Positions 1 through 12,871 of a DNA stretch of 64,000 nucleotides are shown one piece after another; position 1 is the first letter of the stretch; each line of letters starts with the position of its first letter. The DNA lies in the NCBI GenBank assembly GCA_036873755.1, contig JAVTVY010025253.1, positions 1 through 64,000 on the forward strand, written 5' to 3'. This DNA comes from Hanleya hanleyi. Its lineage: Eukaryota; Mollusca; Polyplacophora; Lepidopleurida; Hanleyidae. The notes beneath the pieces are model-generated. The model was not told the DNA's origin, did not search any database, and worked only from the letters and a program-made list of their open reading frames with translations. Made by a program: the position numbers and the translations under genes.

Positions 1-897
1 AGTGAGTGGATGAGTGAGTGGATGGATGAGTGAGTGGATGGATGAGTGAGTGGATGGATGAGTGAGTGGATGGATGAGTGAGTGGATGGATGAGTGAGTG
101 GATGAGTGAGTGGATGGATGAGTGAGTGGATGGATGAGTGAGTGGATGAGTGAGTGGATGGATGAGTGAGTGGATGAGTGAGTGGATGAGTGAGTGGATG
201 AGTGAGTGGATGAGTGAGTGAGTGAATGAGTGAGTGAGTGAATGAGTGAATGAGTGAATGAGTGAGTGAGTGAGTGAGTGAGTGAGTGAGTGAGTGAGCG
301 AATGAGTGAGTGAGTGAGTGAGTGAGTGAGCGAATGAGTGAGTGAGCGAATGAGTGAGTGGATGAGTGAGTGAGTGAATGAGTGAGTGGATGAGTGAGTG
401 AGTGGATGAGTGAGTGAGTGGATGAGTGAGTGAGTGGATGAGTGAGTGAGTGGATGCATGAGTGGATGGATGAGTGGATGGATGAGTGGATGTGAGTGAG
501 TGAGTGAGTGAGTGAGTGAGTGAGTGAGTGGATGGATGAGTGAGTGGATGGTTGAGTGAGTGGGTGGATGGATGGATGAGCGGGTGGATGGATATGAGCG
601 GATGGATGGATATGAGCGGATGGATGGATATGAGCGGATGGATGGATATGAGCGGATGGATGGATATGAGTGGATGGATGGATGAGTGGATGATTGAGTG
701 GATGATTGAGTGGATTAGTGGATGAATGAGTGGATGGATTTATGAGTGGATGAGTGAGTGAATGGATGGATGAGTGGATGGATGGATGAGTGAATGGATG
801 GATGAGTGGATTATGAGTGGATGGATGGATGAGTAGATTATGAGTGGATGGATGGAATGGATGAGTGGATGGATGGATGAGTGGAGTGAGTGAGTGA
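1..897. repeat. GAGT/GATG simple-repeat array (left block)
   Basis: Nearly uninterrupted mixtures of GAGT, GATG and GAAT tetramers, with higher-order units such as TGAGTGAGTGGATGGA, and a short local 20-mer family (ATGAGCGGATGGATGGAT type) at about 590-670. The window begins inside the array, so its real length is unknown. Open frames through it (Trp/Met/Gly/Ser repeats) follow from the repeat and are not genes. It ends exactly where a retroposon tail begins at about 898, which suggests that it grew from the simple-repeat tail of that element. Confidence 0.97.
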
Positions 898-1041
898 ATA
901 GGATTTAACGCCGCTTTCAACATTTTTTCAGCTATATCACGACGGGGAGGGGAGGGGGAGGGGCAGGGATACCTACTTGTAAGAGAGCAGATCTAATGCT
1001 GCCATTTTATAGTGCTGTCCCACTGAAATATCATGCCGTTG
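898..1041 (-). mobile_element. Truncated retroposon 3' end between the two arrays
   Basis: Read on the minus strand this ends ...gatatagctgaaaaaatgttgaaagcggcgttaaat and then enters CACTCACTCACTC. The same tail (gctgaaatattgctgaacgcgacgttaaa followed by a simple repeat) ends the LINE relic at 39760-39827, so the two share a 3' end. The rest (gggaggggagggg, then a stretch with agagcagatctaatgctgcc) resembles the bodies of molluscan short retroposons, judged from memory. No coding capacity. Confidence 0.7.
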
Positions 1042-1440
1042 GATGAGTGGATGGATGAGTGAGTGAATGGATGGATGAGTGAATGGATGGATGAGTGAAT
1101 GGATGAGTGAGTGAATGGATGGATGAGTGAGTGGATGAGTGAGTGAATGGATGGATGAGTGAATGGATGGATGGGTGAGTGGATGAGTGAGTGAGTGGAT
1201 GAGTGAGTGGATGGATGAGTGAGTGGATGGATGAGTGAGTGGATGAGTGAGTGGATGGATGGATGAGTGGATGGATGAGTGAGTGGATGGATGAATGAGT
1301 GGATGGATGAAAGAGTGGTGGATGAGTGAGTGGATGGATGGATGAGTGAGTGAGTGGATGAGTGAGTGAATGGATGAGTGAGTGAATGGATGAATGAGTG
1401 GACGGATGAGTGATGAGTGAATGTTTGGATGGATGAGATG
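1042..1440. repeat. GAGT/GATG simple-repeat array (right block)
   Basis: Same tetramer composition as the left block, resuming directly after the retroposon relic. The minus-strand open frame of Ser/His/Pro/Leu/Ile repeats that crosses it is a repeat artefact. Confidence 0.95.
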
Positions 1441-2215
1441 AGTGGATGAGGGGAGGGATGAGAAGAGGGATGGATGAGATGAGGGGAGAAGGGATGGAGG
1501 GGTGAGGGATAAGGGATGGAGTGATGAGGTTATGAGGGATGGAGTGATGAGGTTATGAGGGATGGAGTTATGAGAGATCGAGTTATGAGGGCTGAGGGAT
1601 GGAGTGATGAGGGATGGAGCGATGAGTGATGGCATTATGAGGGATGACAGATGGAGGGATAAGGGATGAGGGATGGAGTTATCAGGGATGAAGTTATCAG
1701 GGATGTAGTTATCAGGGATGAGGGATGGAGTTATGAGTGACGGAGTTATGTGGGATGGAGTTATGAGGGATGGACTTATAAGGGATGGAGTTATCAGCGA
1801 TGAGATGAGGGATGGAGTTAGGGATGAGGGATGGAGTGATGAGGGATGGAGTTATCAGGGATTAGGGATGGAGGAATGAGTGATAAAGGATGGAGGGATG
1901 AGGGGTGGAGAGGTGAGGGATGGAGTTATGAGGGATGAGAGATGGAGTTATGAGGGATGGAGTTATGCGGGATGAGGGATGGAGTTATCAGGGATGAGGG
2001 ATGGGGTTATCAGGGATGGAGTTATCAGGGATGAGGGATGGAGTTATGAGGAATGGAGTTATGAGGAATGGAGTTATGAGGAATGGAGTTATGAGCGATG
2101 GAGGGATGAGGGATGGAGTTATCAGCGATGAGCAATGGAGTTATCAGCGATGAGCGATGGAGTTATCAGCGATGAGCGATGGAGTTAGCAGGGATGAGGG
2201 ATGAAGTTATCAGTG
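1441..2215. repeat. Minisatellite, unit about 15 bp (GGGATGGAGTTATGA)
   Basis: Tandem degenerate copies of GAGGGATGGAGTTATGA or ...TATCA with local variants (gtgatgaggg, aggaatggagttat). GATG content links it to the adjacent array, but the unit differs in length and has a fixed GTTAT. It stops abruptly at about 2215 in unique sequence. Confidence 0.93.
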
Positions 2216-5200
2216 GGCAGTAGTAGAGAAAGGAAATTTTTCAACAGAGCAGCATGTTTGGACTATCATTGCTCCCAATTGGCCGTCTATGCGTGAAGAC
2301 GCCTTTCATTTCCAGAGGTCTCATAACTACTGAGCCCCACCGTTCATAGATCGTCATGACTGTTTTGCTGATGTGAAGGAACATGGTGGTGTACGCCTGT
2401 TGTAAGTTATCATGTCAGGCGTCTTCAATCGCGTCAGTATGAGTATTGACAGTGTGATAAAAAAAATTGGACCCCCCCCCCACCCCGAACATTTATGCAC
2501 AGAAAATAGGAATATATTTCTTCTCAAATATATAAACTAGCTTTGATTGGAAGTGACAGCAATTAAAAAGTAACAGCCTTTCACAAAATTGTAAGTAACT
2601 CAACAGAAATTTAGTTTTGATGATTAATTCTTGTGTGGTAAAATAAGATATTAGGGACTGGACTGATGAACTTTGAGATGAAACAAATTTATGGTTTGAG
2701 AACTTTCACGTTGGTCAGATGGCCAGTTTACATTTGAATTCTGACCTATCAACCCTCATGCACTCAGCATGAGACTCACGTATTTGGCATCTGTCTCACC
2801 CTCTCACACAGCTTTATCAAAATCTCTCGCATCTGGGCATTTTTATAAAATTATTTCTAAAACAACCAAGAATCATTCAAAATTGCTCCAGTTTGCAGAA
2901 AAAGGAGTCAGTAATTTCAAAATTTTCGTAGACTTGGTTATAATGTATCCATTTTATATAGCCTCTGTAATGGGTGAAATGTATGATGGTAGGCTGTTAC
3001 ATGAAACAAAAATGAGAAAAATGGTATGAAATGACACCTAGAAATTCACATTTTTGGGGGGCTTGTATCTCCTGGGTGGATATACTCGAGTTTCATGTCT
3101 TGGCAAAATTTTAACTTGAGAGGTCTGTGAATTTAACTTTAAATTAGATGTTATTTTTAAATTTATAGCTACAGTTTGTTAGCCTAAATTACTAATTAGC
3201 GTGTGGGATGTAATAGCGTGGGTTGGGAGCTTAAAAATTCCTCCTGCACAAAAAACAATCCAACTTAATGAATTGAAATTTTATATGAGATCACAAACCA
3301 CTATTGTCTTTATTCTGTGCTATCTAATTTTTGCTTTGGTGGCAAACTTGGCAAATAAATGAAGCAGACGATATCTGTATTTACACCGTTGAAAAGGCTA
3401 TCGACCACTTCAACTGCTTGGATTTCCATGAAGCAATTCAAATATTTGCTAAATATAGTATTTTCCGATGAGTTCATTTTCGGACTATTTGTCAGAATTT
3501 ACAAAATTCATGTTCCTTACCGTAAACATTTTTGTTGAGCAATTTCTGACTGCATTGAACCGCACGCCATGACAAGGGAGCACTTATTGTTCCACATGCA
3601 TTCGGCATGAGACTTATTGAGCATGGGCACTTATTGTTCGGAATGCATTCGGCACGAGACTCATGCATTTGGCATCTGTCTCACCTTCACAATGCGGTTC
3701 ACTGACAAATGTTGCACAGCAAATCAATCCTAGCAGTAGATATTGATTGCTCCACAAACTTTATAATGGTGGGTATTTTCCTTGGTGGGTGAATCTTTGT
3801 CTGAAATAACGGAAATTACTATTTGGAATATAAGATTTTATTGGTGCGAGGATATTCATAAGAGCCAAACTTTATTTATACAGCAATATGATCACCAGTA
3901 ATGGACTAAATCTTGTCAAAATAATAAAATTAAAACACACCCACGATATAATTGGTTACACACGTGGGCAAAAATCCGGAGTAACCCCTATACCCTTCTG
4001 GGCATCCAAACCTGAAAAGTTCGATTGGAAACAATGACAAAATGATACAGAAATAATCCTAACAGGTTCTTCTTTATTCCATGAAAGTCTTTGGTCCAGG
4101 GATGATTTAGTTTTTAACGAAGCTTCAAAAATGCAGTAAAATTGGTTGCTAATTGATCACACGAGGCGGCCCAAGTAAACCTTGCTGCTTCAAAACAACC
4201 CAAGATGCAAATTATGCATAACATTGACAGCCCTTCTCAGATGTTTACATTAGAATTGTGAAGACTGTCTGGGCGCCGATTCTTGCGCAGCCTGATAAAT
4301 TGCAATTAGGAAATGTTACGTCAGCGATCCGATGACCACTGATTTGACCTTTGACAAAACCTGTTTGACAGAAGGCATGTCATCCACGAGGTCCCCGAAC
4401 AACACAAATGAATGGAATGAGTTGAAAAATCTGGAACCATTAGCCTTGAACCGAAACGCTAAGGAAACGCAATCATATTTTTCGTCAAAGGGCTTTCGAG
4501 CGCGCCGAAGTAAGCAATATCATAAGGACTGATATTAATATGATGAACAACTGTACAAATCTTTCTTTTTAAAACCCTGTAAATCGTCTGTAATCTTTGA
4601 ACCATTTTATAGACCCGCTCTTCCACTTTTCCGGGAAAGAAAACAGTGAGGCGCTCGACGGGTGGGACTCGCCTGTGTTACACAGTATGCCGAGTCAACA
4701 CACAGAACATAATTTTCTTACGTCGGCTACCCGACCCTCCAATTGTTTTCACCTGAACAGGTATCAGAGTTATTTCTCTTGCTTTGAAGTTCTCTTTGAA
4801 CACGTAACTTCCGCTTTACACTTTTGATGGCGATTTCACGTTTTAAGCTCTGTGAATGTGGAACTTCTTTTACCGGTTGTGATCATTTGGCTTGTTGTAC
4901 ACTTGAATGGTAAATGTTATCATGCTCTCCTGGCTTCCCCGATTGCGTGAGTACTTTTATTTATTTGATACGACCAAAAAAAAATTCAACTTCTCAAGGC
5001 TATTTACATCAGAAAAAGCAGTGACCAATGACATGCATGGAAGTTTATTTTGGGGCAGCAACTTGAGCAAGGTTGACTTGGGCCCACTAGTACTAGGCTA
5101 GCTAAACCTGAAGTGAAATTTAGCTGCATAAATTTATCAGGTAAATGATGTTTGGATGATATATTTTGGGAGAAAGCGCTACGTAAAAATTACTGTTATG

Positions 5201-5560
5201 TTGTTGTTGTTGTTACGCCAAAACACGAATCATGTGAAGAATATTTGACCATCGCAACAAATATCAGCATTCCTGTGACACAAGTAACCTCATTTAAGAC
5301 GCTACAGGTGGTTAGGTTACCTTTATCCAAGAGATTTCCAGAAACAGTCAACGATAGGTTAGAAAGTAATTGTTTTGCAGAACTATGACCCTCGACAGAG
5401 AAAACTTGCATTTGCCGCCATACTGTTTGTGGCGCGTCGTAAAATGACATGCCGTTTCCGGAAATTTTCCAGCTAAAAACGAAATCTCGGACTGTAAAGA
5501 TAATATCAGCCCAAAATTTGGATTGTGCTGATTATATTTATGCAAACTTTATTAAATTTG
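2216..5560. other. No recognisable gene; short local repeats
   Basis: AT-rich sequence with a C-tract at about 2470. A motif of about 40 bp (catgca.tcggcatgagac ... tttggcatctgtctcacc) occurs at 2757-2805 and again, partly duplicated, at 3594-3690. Short open frames here (for example 2769-3029, 4332-4532, 5152-5388) show no recognisable domain or coding-like composition. Confidence 0.5.
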
Positions 5561-5599
5561 GCATTAAATAGCGCCATAAAACTTCGACTATGGAAATAT

Positions 5600-7207
5600 A
5601 TGGGATCACTGGAATTTACGAAAAGGATATGTCGGCCAGATAGCTTCTGTTGCAATCTCAAAGGGGGATTATGTGATTTTATTGAAGCAGATCCTAATCT
5701 ATGTAACGCTCCTAATTTCAAAAGGGATACCAACTGTATATTTTCTGAATACTCTCTTAATTTGCTCGGTTTTCCTACAGAGCGTTGTAGTCAAGAGTCT
5801 TGTTCTACAAACAATTATGGTTTCCGGCTAATAGAAATGTGTAAGAATTGAGATATCCACTTTGTTAATGGTAGAATTGTACGGATGTTGGTAAGAGAAC
5901 ATGTAATAATGCAAGTGTTATTGATGTAGTGATTTCTTCTCCACAGTTCTTCCCTATGTTCACCTCTTTTGGGGTTTTAGAAGTTTATAACTGTTTCTAC
6001 ATGTGTACCTAAGCCAGTTAATGATAATGTAGGTCCCAGTATTAGTAAGGCCTTTAGTAAGCCAATATGGCGTGACGGTTGTGTAAGTCAATTTCAAAAT
6101 AATATTAATATTACTAGCATGGAAGATCTATCAGCTGCTTTATCAAGCATTTCTGACAATCGGGTTGATCAGGTGCAGACAGATAAGATCACTGATAATT
6201 TAAATAATATCTTGTTCGCCGCTGCTGATAAATCTGGACTTATTGTTAATAAGAAGCCAATTTCCCCAAATCAAAATTGTCGTAATGTGAAAAATAGACC
6301 TTGGTTTGATCGCGATTTTAAGCTTAAAAGGCAGACATATTGCAGGGAGATCTGCTGAAGCCAACGTCTAGCGAATAGCAGATAACGTTTAGCAAATCCT
6401 ATAAAAAAGAAATTAACAGTAAGTTCAGAAAGTATCGGAGCAACTTTGTCAAAAAAGTTAAGAATCTCAAATCCAGTAATCCCAAAGAATATTGGGCTCT
6501 GCTTAACAAAGGTGATAATAAACAGAGTGTAAGCGACAAATTAGTGTTGGAAACTATGGCTGGATATTTTAGATTGCAGTGACAATCAATTTGATGAAAT
6601 AGATCTGAATAATAATTATCAATTCTGAAATCACAGTTGACGAAGTTTCAAATCTTCTCAGTAAATTGAAGAATAATAAGGCATGCTCTACAGATTTGAT
6701 ATCAAATGTATTCCTCAAGGTTGCTTCTCCATTATTGTTACCGGTAATATGACTAAATTCTTCAACCTTATTATGGATTCATGTCTGTTCCCAAGTCAAT
6801 GGTCTGCTAGGGTCATCAATCCTATATATAAGAATAAAGGTGATGTCTCTAATCCTGATAACTATAGAGGTATTACTCTAGTTAGCTGTTTTGGAAAAGT
6901 TTTTACATCTGTGTTAAATTCTAGGTTAAATGCCTATTTGGAATCACTTGGTGGTTTGTGCGAGGAACAAGCGCGGTTTAGACAAGGTTACAGTACAGTG
7001 GACCACATTTTCTCATTAAAGTGCCTCATAGATTTATATATTAGAAAGAGTAACACAAGATTGTATTGTGCTTTCATTGACTACAGGAAGGCTTTCGATT
7101 CCGTCAATAGGTCGGCACTATGGCAAAAATAGCTTAATAACTGTATTGATGGCAAAGTACTTATTTTAATTCATAATATGTATGCCAGTGTCAAGTATAG
7201 CATATTG
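5600..7207 (+). mobile_element. Degenerate non-LTR retrotransposon (LINE), endonuclease C-terminus through RT motif A
   Basis: Three broken frames read in order. At about 5650-6030 lies an endonuclease-like C-terminal part, with NNYGFRLIEMCKN, then an NGRIGTD-like segment and CNNASVIDVVISS, which resembles the LINE exo/endo/phosphatase domain end. At 6119-6358 lies a linker ending NRPWFDRDFKLKRQTYC. At 6683-7132 lies the reverse transcriptase N-terminal half, with NPDNYRGITLVSCFGKVF, a QARFRQGYSTVDHIFSLK segment and motif A FIDYRKAFDSV including its catalytic Asp. Homology ends near 7207, before the YxDD motif. Stops and frameshifts separate the parts, so it is dead. The clade (CR1/L2-like or I-like) is not resolved by eye. 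Confidence 0.85.
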
Positions 7208-7720
7208 TAAACAACGCAAAACCACGAAAAGAAATGCATAAAATCTATCTATGTTTCAATGGGAGGTAACTGGTGATACACATACTAGTTCAAAATGCAT
7301 TTCGTTTGTAAGTCCAAGAGTGTTTGGCAGATGATTATCTAAAACCTTTCGGAAATATGCCCTAATTTGCGTTTGGTGTACGGATATTTGCTGGTAAGTA
7401 TAAATCCCTGTACGGATCGTATGGCGTAGGCTGTACGGAACTTAGATACAGTTTTTTCGTTAATAGCAACTTGTGAAGACTGTATTCAGTTGAAATTCTT
7501 ATTACACAATATATATTTTTAGTGTGATGTTAAATTGTTGCTAAGCATGTCTTGTTGATGTGAAGGAGATGTACTTATTGTGAAGAACAATGTTGCAAAA
7601 TTGTCCATGGAAGAAATTGGGCAGGATGATGCAGAAATACCATCCGGTGGCATCATTGGGCCAAAAAATCTCTATTCTGAGATCTCAGTCATCTTACATC
7701 CCACAAGTTTGGAATCGATC
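7208..7720. other. Unassigned AT-rich spacer
   Basis: Sequence between the LINE break point and the tandem array. No gene, RNA or repeat was recognised until units related to the 160-bp array appear after about 7700. Confidence 0.4.
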
Positions 7721-7724
7721 ACTT

Positions 7725-9150
7725 GAATTGTTCTCGAGATATCATATTCCCAACATGATTGGGATTGATGAAGGTGGCCATCTTGGATCACATATGTGGT
7801 GAGAAACAATCCCAGTCATCTTCTCATCAATGTGAAGCCACCTGCCAAGTTTGACGTTTATCGGGTTAATAGTTCTCAAGATATCGCGTTCACAACATGC
7901 ATGGGTAATATACCGTATAGGTGTGTAACCTCCAAGGTGGATGCCGGTGGCCAACTTGGATGACGCAGATCTTGGGTCACGTAGTTTGGTGAAAAACAAT
8001 CCCAGCCTTATTCTCACTCAGGTTTGAAGCCACCCTCAAGTTTGAAGTTGATCAGTTGATTTGTTCTCGCGATAGCGTGTTCACAACATGGATATGTGCT
8101 ATGGGTGTGTGACATCCAAGATGGCTGACACGTACAGTTTGGTGGGAAAACAATCCCAGCCATCATCTCAACGAGGTGAAGCCAATCCAATTTTGAAGTT
8201 GATCAGTTGATTCATTCAAAATGGAATAGGTCTTTGGATTATGGACGCGGATATTCTCTAATGGACGACGGCTGGATTATGAATGACGGACTAGACGCTT
8301 GTAACTATATGGGTGTGTGACATCCAAGATGGCTGACCATCTTGGATGACGCAGTTTGGTGGGAAAACAATTCCAGCCATCATCTCAACGAGGTGAAGCC
8401 AACCCAACATTGAAGTTGATCAGTTGATTTGTACTCGAGATATCGCGTTCACAACAAGCATTGGTACTACATGGGTGTGTGACATCCAAGATGGCTGACG
8501 GTGGCCATTTTGGATGACGCAGTTTGGTGAAAAACAATCACAGCCATCATCTCAACGATGTGAAGCTACTCCCGATTTTGAAGTTGATCAGTTGATTTGT
8601 TCTCGATATATCCCGTTCACAACAAACATTGGTGCTGTATGGGTGTGTGACATACAAAGTGACTGACGGTGGCCATTTTGGATGACGCAATTTGGTGAAA
8701 AACAATCTCAGCCATCATTTCAACGATGTGGAGTCACCTCCCAAGTATGTTGTTCTCGAGATATCGCGTTCACAACAAGCATAGGTGCTATATGGATATG
8801 TGACATCTAACATGGCCGATGACGCAGTTTGGTGTAAAACAATCCCAGCCATCGTCTCAACGGTGTCAAGCCTCCCCCTCCCCACAAGTTTGAAGTTGAT
8901 CAGTTGATTTGCTCTCGAGATATCGCGAACACAACATGCATAGATGCTATATGGGTGTGTGAAATCCAAAATGGTTGACAGTGGCCATATTGGATGACGC
9001 AGTTTGAAAAAAAAACAATCCCAGCCGTGTTCTCACTGATGTGAAGCTACCCCTAGATCAGTTGAATTGTTCTTGAGAAATCTCGTTCACAACATGCTTG
9101 GGACGGACGGACGGACGGGTGGCATTTTCAAATCCCCCTCCCACTTACGT
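7725..9150 (+). repeat. Tandem array, unit about 140-190 bp, with a GGAC-rich terminus
   Basis: About eight diverged copies of a unit containing, in order, aagtttgaagttgatcag, ttgttctcgagatatcgc, ttcacaacatgcat, tgggtgtgtgacatccaag, atggctgac.gtggcc and ttggatgacgcagtttgg. The gttctcgagatatc landmark recurs near 7731, 7870, 8058, 8428, 8597, 8747, 8908 and 9066. The last copy runs into ggacggacggacggacgg and a G/C-rich end (aatccccctccca ... ggcgggggataaa), so the array looks like internal tandem expansion of a dispersed element that normally ends this way. One copy is interrupted at 8219-8306 by the end of family A. Confidence 0.9.
8219..8306 (+). mobile_element. Family A, terminal 88-bp fragment inside the tandem array
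   Basis: Contains only the last part of family A (atggaataggtctttggat ... ggacgacggctg ... gacgcttgtaact). It replaces the gttctcgagatatc segment of one array unit. The end at gacgcttgtaa matches the other copies, while the start is far downstream of theirs. This is the pattern expected of 5'-truncated retroposition. Confidence 0.85.
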
Positions 9151-10575
9151 GGCGGGGGATAAATACGTAAGAAAGTATTGTTGGGAAATAATCTGTACTC
9201 TCAATTTCTCTTCCGGTATCAAAATGGACGCCTCCTTCAATATGGAACCAGAAATTACCAGTGGTCACATATTCATAGATGACGAGCTAGTATCCGACAT
9301 GGGGAGCTGTTCACTGCAGATTTCAGATGACTTATTTTCATATGCCCAACTTCGATTGACGGTGTTACCTTCACCACAACATTCAAATGAATTGGTATAT
9401 GTGGAGTTTTCATCAGCGACAATATATGTTTTAACTTTCAGTGTATTGCGTATCATGTGCATATATGTTATAATATATGAGAAATAAAACTACACAAAAT
9501 GTAAAGTTAAAACACATGCAAAGGATATAAGACGACATCTTGAGCCATATCTTCATATCGATATCACTTCGAGTCACAGCCATATATGTATGTAATAGGA
9601 TATCCACCAGCATGAACGAACAGAAAGAAATAATATCGATTTTGCATTTTCCTCCGGTCTTGGAAATGCTTATATAACAGAAAGAGAATCCTCACAGTTT
9701 GGTGCCAAACCTTTCTCCAAACACTACGAGTATACAACACGGGAAACTAACGATATGTAAAAAGTGTCAAATGAAACCGTGACTTCCTACAAACACAACG
9801 TGTTTCGGAAAAGTACTGTTTTATATCACTACGGAATGTAATGCGGCTGCGAGCTCGGCGTTGTACCTTCTACGCATAAAAAAGGTAGAGGACAACGGCA
9901 TGGCAGTGAATAAAAAACGTAGCACTTAATGGAGCGGACGGTTACGTAAATAGAGGAAATACATCACATCACATCTTAACACTTCACGCCATTGTAAGTT
10001 ATCTCGAAAACCATTTTACGAAATTACATATTCAGACGGAGCTTCTAAAAAACCATCTTGCGCTTTTATTATATTCATTATACGTATTTGGAATTGGTAA
10101 CTATCATGCTGAATAGGACTTCCGATTATCGATACGGAAAAATCTTTTTCGACCACGGCTGAATACCGAATACCTGTCCAGATTTCCAAACAGCCACTTG
10201 CGTCTGTGTTTTATCGTGAGAACTATGATTCACTATATATAAATATACACATATTACTAGAAAGCTTAATTATCCAGGATTACACAAATTTGAATATATT
10301 GGGATCGAGATCGATAAACTACACAAAAAAGTTATATTTACCGTACATTTGGTGTAGTGAGAAATGCTTAAGGATGCCGCTCAAATGTATGGAATATATT
10401 TGAGCATACATTAAATGTATGGTAAATATAAATTTTCGTGTAATGAGGTCTGAAGTTATCTCAATTGTAATGCATGTCTTTAATATAATATGATCCTCCA
10501 TTTTCAAACGTTTATTTTTCAAGGAGTTTAGAATGTTCGGATCACTTCTTCAACAAAATAGCGATGCCTCAGGAT
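9150..10575. other. No supported gene; imperfect foldback near 10310-10445
   Basis: A frame at 9170-9487 encodes a hydrophilic stretch (for example GHIFIDDELVSDMGS), but no splice sites or known domain support it. At about 10318-10443 two arms (acacaaaaaagttatatttaccgtac and its diverged inverse ending gtaaatataaattttcgtgt) can fold back, suggesting a decayed MITE. The remainder is AT-rich and featureless. Confidence 0.4.
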
Positions 10576-10994
10576 GTCCGCTGGTGGTAAATCAAAGTGA
10601 TTAACTCTTTGAATAGTGTGTGTTTATGCATTCATAATTGTGTAATATGTTGAAAAAACAAAGAAAAAATATGGGTTAGTGTACATTATTTAGCTGTAGA
10701 CACTGTTGAATGGACTGACCCATGCTTCATTTGATAACCCAGAATACATAGAAAATAGCCCTGCTTTTGAAGAATATTCATGAAAAAATCATATAAATAT
10801 TATTTAACTTATTCTTATATTCTAACTGTTTGAAGATAATCACAATGTCTATCAAACTGGATGAATGTTGCCGCGCAAAATTCTAGTCTAGAAGACTTTT
10901 AAAGGAAATTCCTATCTCTTAACCCTGAGAAGGGAGCTAACTTACTGGGGAAAACATGAAAAATTGCCGCCAAAACCCAAAACCACCAGCGGAC
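10576..10994. mobile_element. Probable MITE with 13-bp perfect terminal inverted repeats
   Basis: GTCCGCTGGTGGT at 10576-10588 and its exact reverse complement at 10982-10994 bound 419 bp of AT-rich noncoding sequence. A target-site duplication is not clear. The case rests on the inverted pair, its spacing and the lack of coding content. Confidence 0.55.
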
Positions 10995-12575
10995 TACTTT
11001 ACACACAATGAGATGATCAAACTCTAAAAATTCAATATATCACAAATCAGTGCATTATATGGAAAACTGAAGCACCGCTATATTCTTTACCTAGTTCAAG
11101 TCAACCATGACAAATTTCGAAGCAAGCGACGAATAGTTTAGAAGAAGTAAGCCGTTTTCGTTGAAAAACTTGACAAATCAAGAAATGGGATTAAAGCGAG
11201 CGGTCTACGCTCAATAAGGCGAAAATTTTACCACTCATAATACAATTTTTAGAGCTATAATTTCATCTAAGAAAACATTTATTCAACTTTATCTCACCTA
11301 GAGAAAGAATTGACATATTATTGGAGGAATTAATCTTCTATGCTCTATAATTTCTTTGTATGCAAATTTGGACCCGCCGAAAGGATGCAAGTCCTCAAAG
11401 TTAGAATGAAACACTATTTTCTATGAAACCCCATTAGTCCTCTTTGACTGGAGACAATATAGATGGCAGATCCAAAATTCAGTATGCAGCTTGTCACCAG
11501 AAGAATGTTCAGTGCCAATAATCAAACTACCTTTTATGACAGAGAATTAGCTTCAATTCCAAACAAGCATAACATGAATTCACGCCGTACCGCTCGGGGA
11601 TATCTGCATTTCATCTTTATTTAAACTCAGTGATACAGCATTCCTGGCACGATTTCCAGTTAAAAGGCTTGTTTCTGGTATAGGGTTCCAATTCGACACC
11701 TGTGGCAAGGGCAACCGTATAACCAACAATGTTTACCTTTAATTATTGGAATGAATTGTTATACACTGCAAAGCGACTAAATAGTTGAACTCGTATGCAT
11801 ATTACACAACCTTTCCAATATTGATAAATTTAGTTCACTTTGAATAAGAGCCGCGAGCAAGCTTAACTGCTCAAAATTTAGAGCACATTTCCAGTTTATA
11901 GATTACCCAATATACTTTGAAATGTTCAAATTGTGAAATAGAGAATCGTTTCTGACAAAAATCGATGCAGTGATAATTAATGATAACATACATCATACGC
12001 TATTTAAAATTTCCCCATATTTTAGAGAGTGACATTGTTCTTTTCATTCATTCTCAGTGCGGAATTAAAACGCGACTCCGCGTGTCACAGTGAGTATTTA
12101 CAGTGATATATCACAACGGAAGGTCATGCAGCTGTGAACTGAGAATTGAGAGTTGAACGGCAGCATATCATTGAAGGATAAAGTGCCTAGGCCCTCCATG
12201 AAACCCAGAAGAAAAGATAGCTCTTTTTGTACTTTTAAGTATTGAGATCTAAACTGTATTTGTCACAGGGATCAATGGAGGAACAGAAACGAATACTTTA
12301 GCTAATCCTACTACTACTTTCAAAAAGGGATGTTTTTTTGATAATTAAATGACTCTAGAGGATACATGAAGTGCTTATTTTGATCCACGTATGTAAAGTT
12401 TCGACAGATAATTTCTCGATGTTTGTTTTTCTAAAGGTCAGGAGAAATGTTTTTGTTCGATACTTCCGCAACTTCACTTTTCTATCCACAATATAGCTCC
12501 AGAATTATTTGACGAAACTAGGTTAAGAGATTAATGAATCCTGATAAACAGAAATGATACAATTTGCTATCTATT
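10995..12575. other. Unassigned spacer
   Basis: AT-rich sequence with many stops in all frames. No repeat shared with the rest of the window was noticed. Confidence 0.4.
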
Positions 12576-12579
12576 TATT

Positions 12580-12795
12580 TGTTCGTTGCCCGTCGGTTTG
12601 TTACTCCTAGGGGCCGAGTGCATACTTCATTGTCTCCACATAAACATCTGCAATAAAAGTGGTTCTGAGATACTAAGGCTACGTCCGAGAATCCATCGTA
12701 TTCTCGGGAAGCTCTACTGTGGAGTCATATGGTTGAATTTTAGCAGCCAGACGTCGTCAATTTTCCCACCTCTTCCATACCGCTTCAATAGTGCT
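12580..12795 (+). mobile_element. Family B element, core and 3' module
   Basis: Starts in the shared core (ctaggggccgagtgcatac ... ctccacataaacatctgc) and continues through the B-specific end: taaggctacgtccgagaatc, then tggagtcatatggttg, cagacgtcgtcaat and cccacctcttcc. The 70-codon open frame across it is incidental. Confidence 0.85.
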
Positions 12796-12871
12796 TGAAG
12801 TGCTTTTTTTATAGGACATCCCATTTCATGTGATATTTTCTAAAGAACTGAGTGCCGAGAACTGATTAGAT

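Noticed and set aside
540..1635. Long frames in the simple-repeat arrays (Trp/Met/Ser repeats on plus, Ser/His/Pro/Ile repeats on minus)
   Set aside because: They follow mechanically from the tetramer arrays, which lack stops in some frames. No non-repeat coding sequence is attached.
7590..8969. Open frames in the 160-bp tandem array
   Set aside because: They recur with the repeat unit in different frames and are broken differently in each copy.
7725..9150. CRISPR-like array
   Set aside because: Repeats and spacers are not distinguished, units diverge throughout, and the genome is eukaryotic.
9170..9487. Plus frame considered as a real exon
   Set aside because: Its start lies in the GGAC-terminated repeat end and no splice sites or domain support it.
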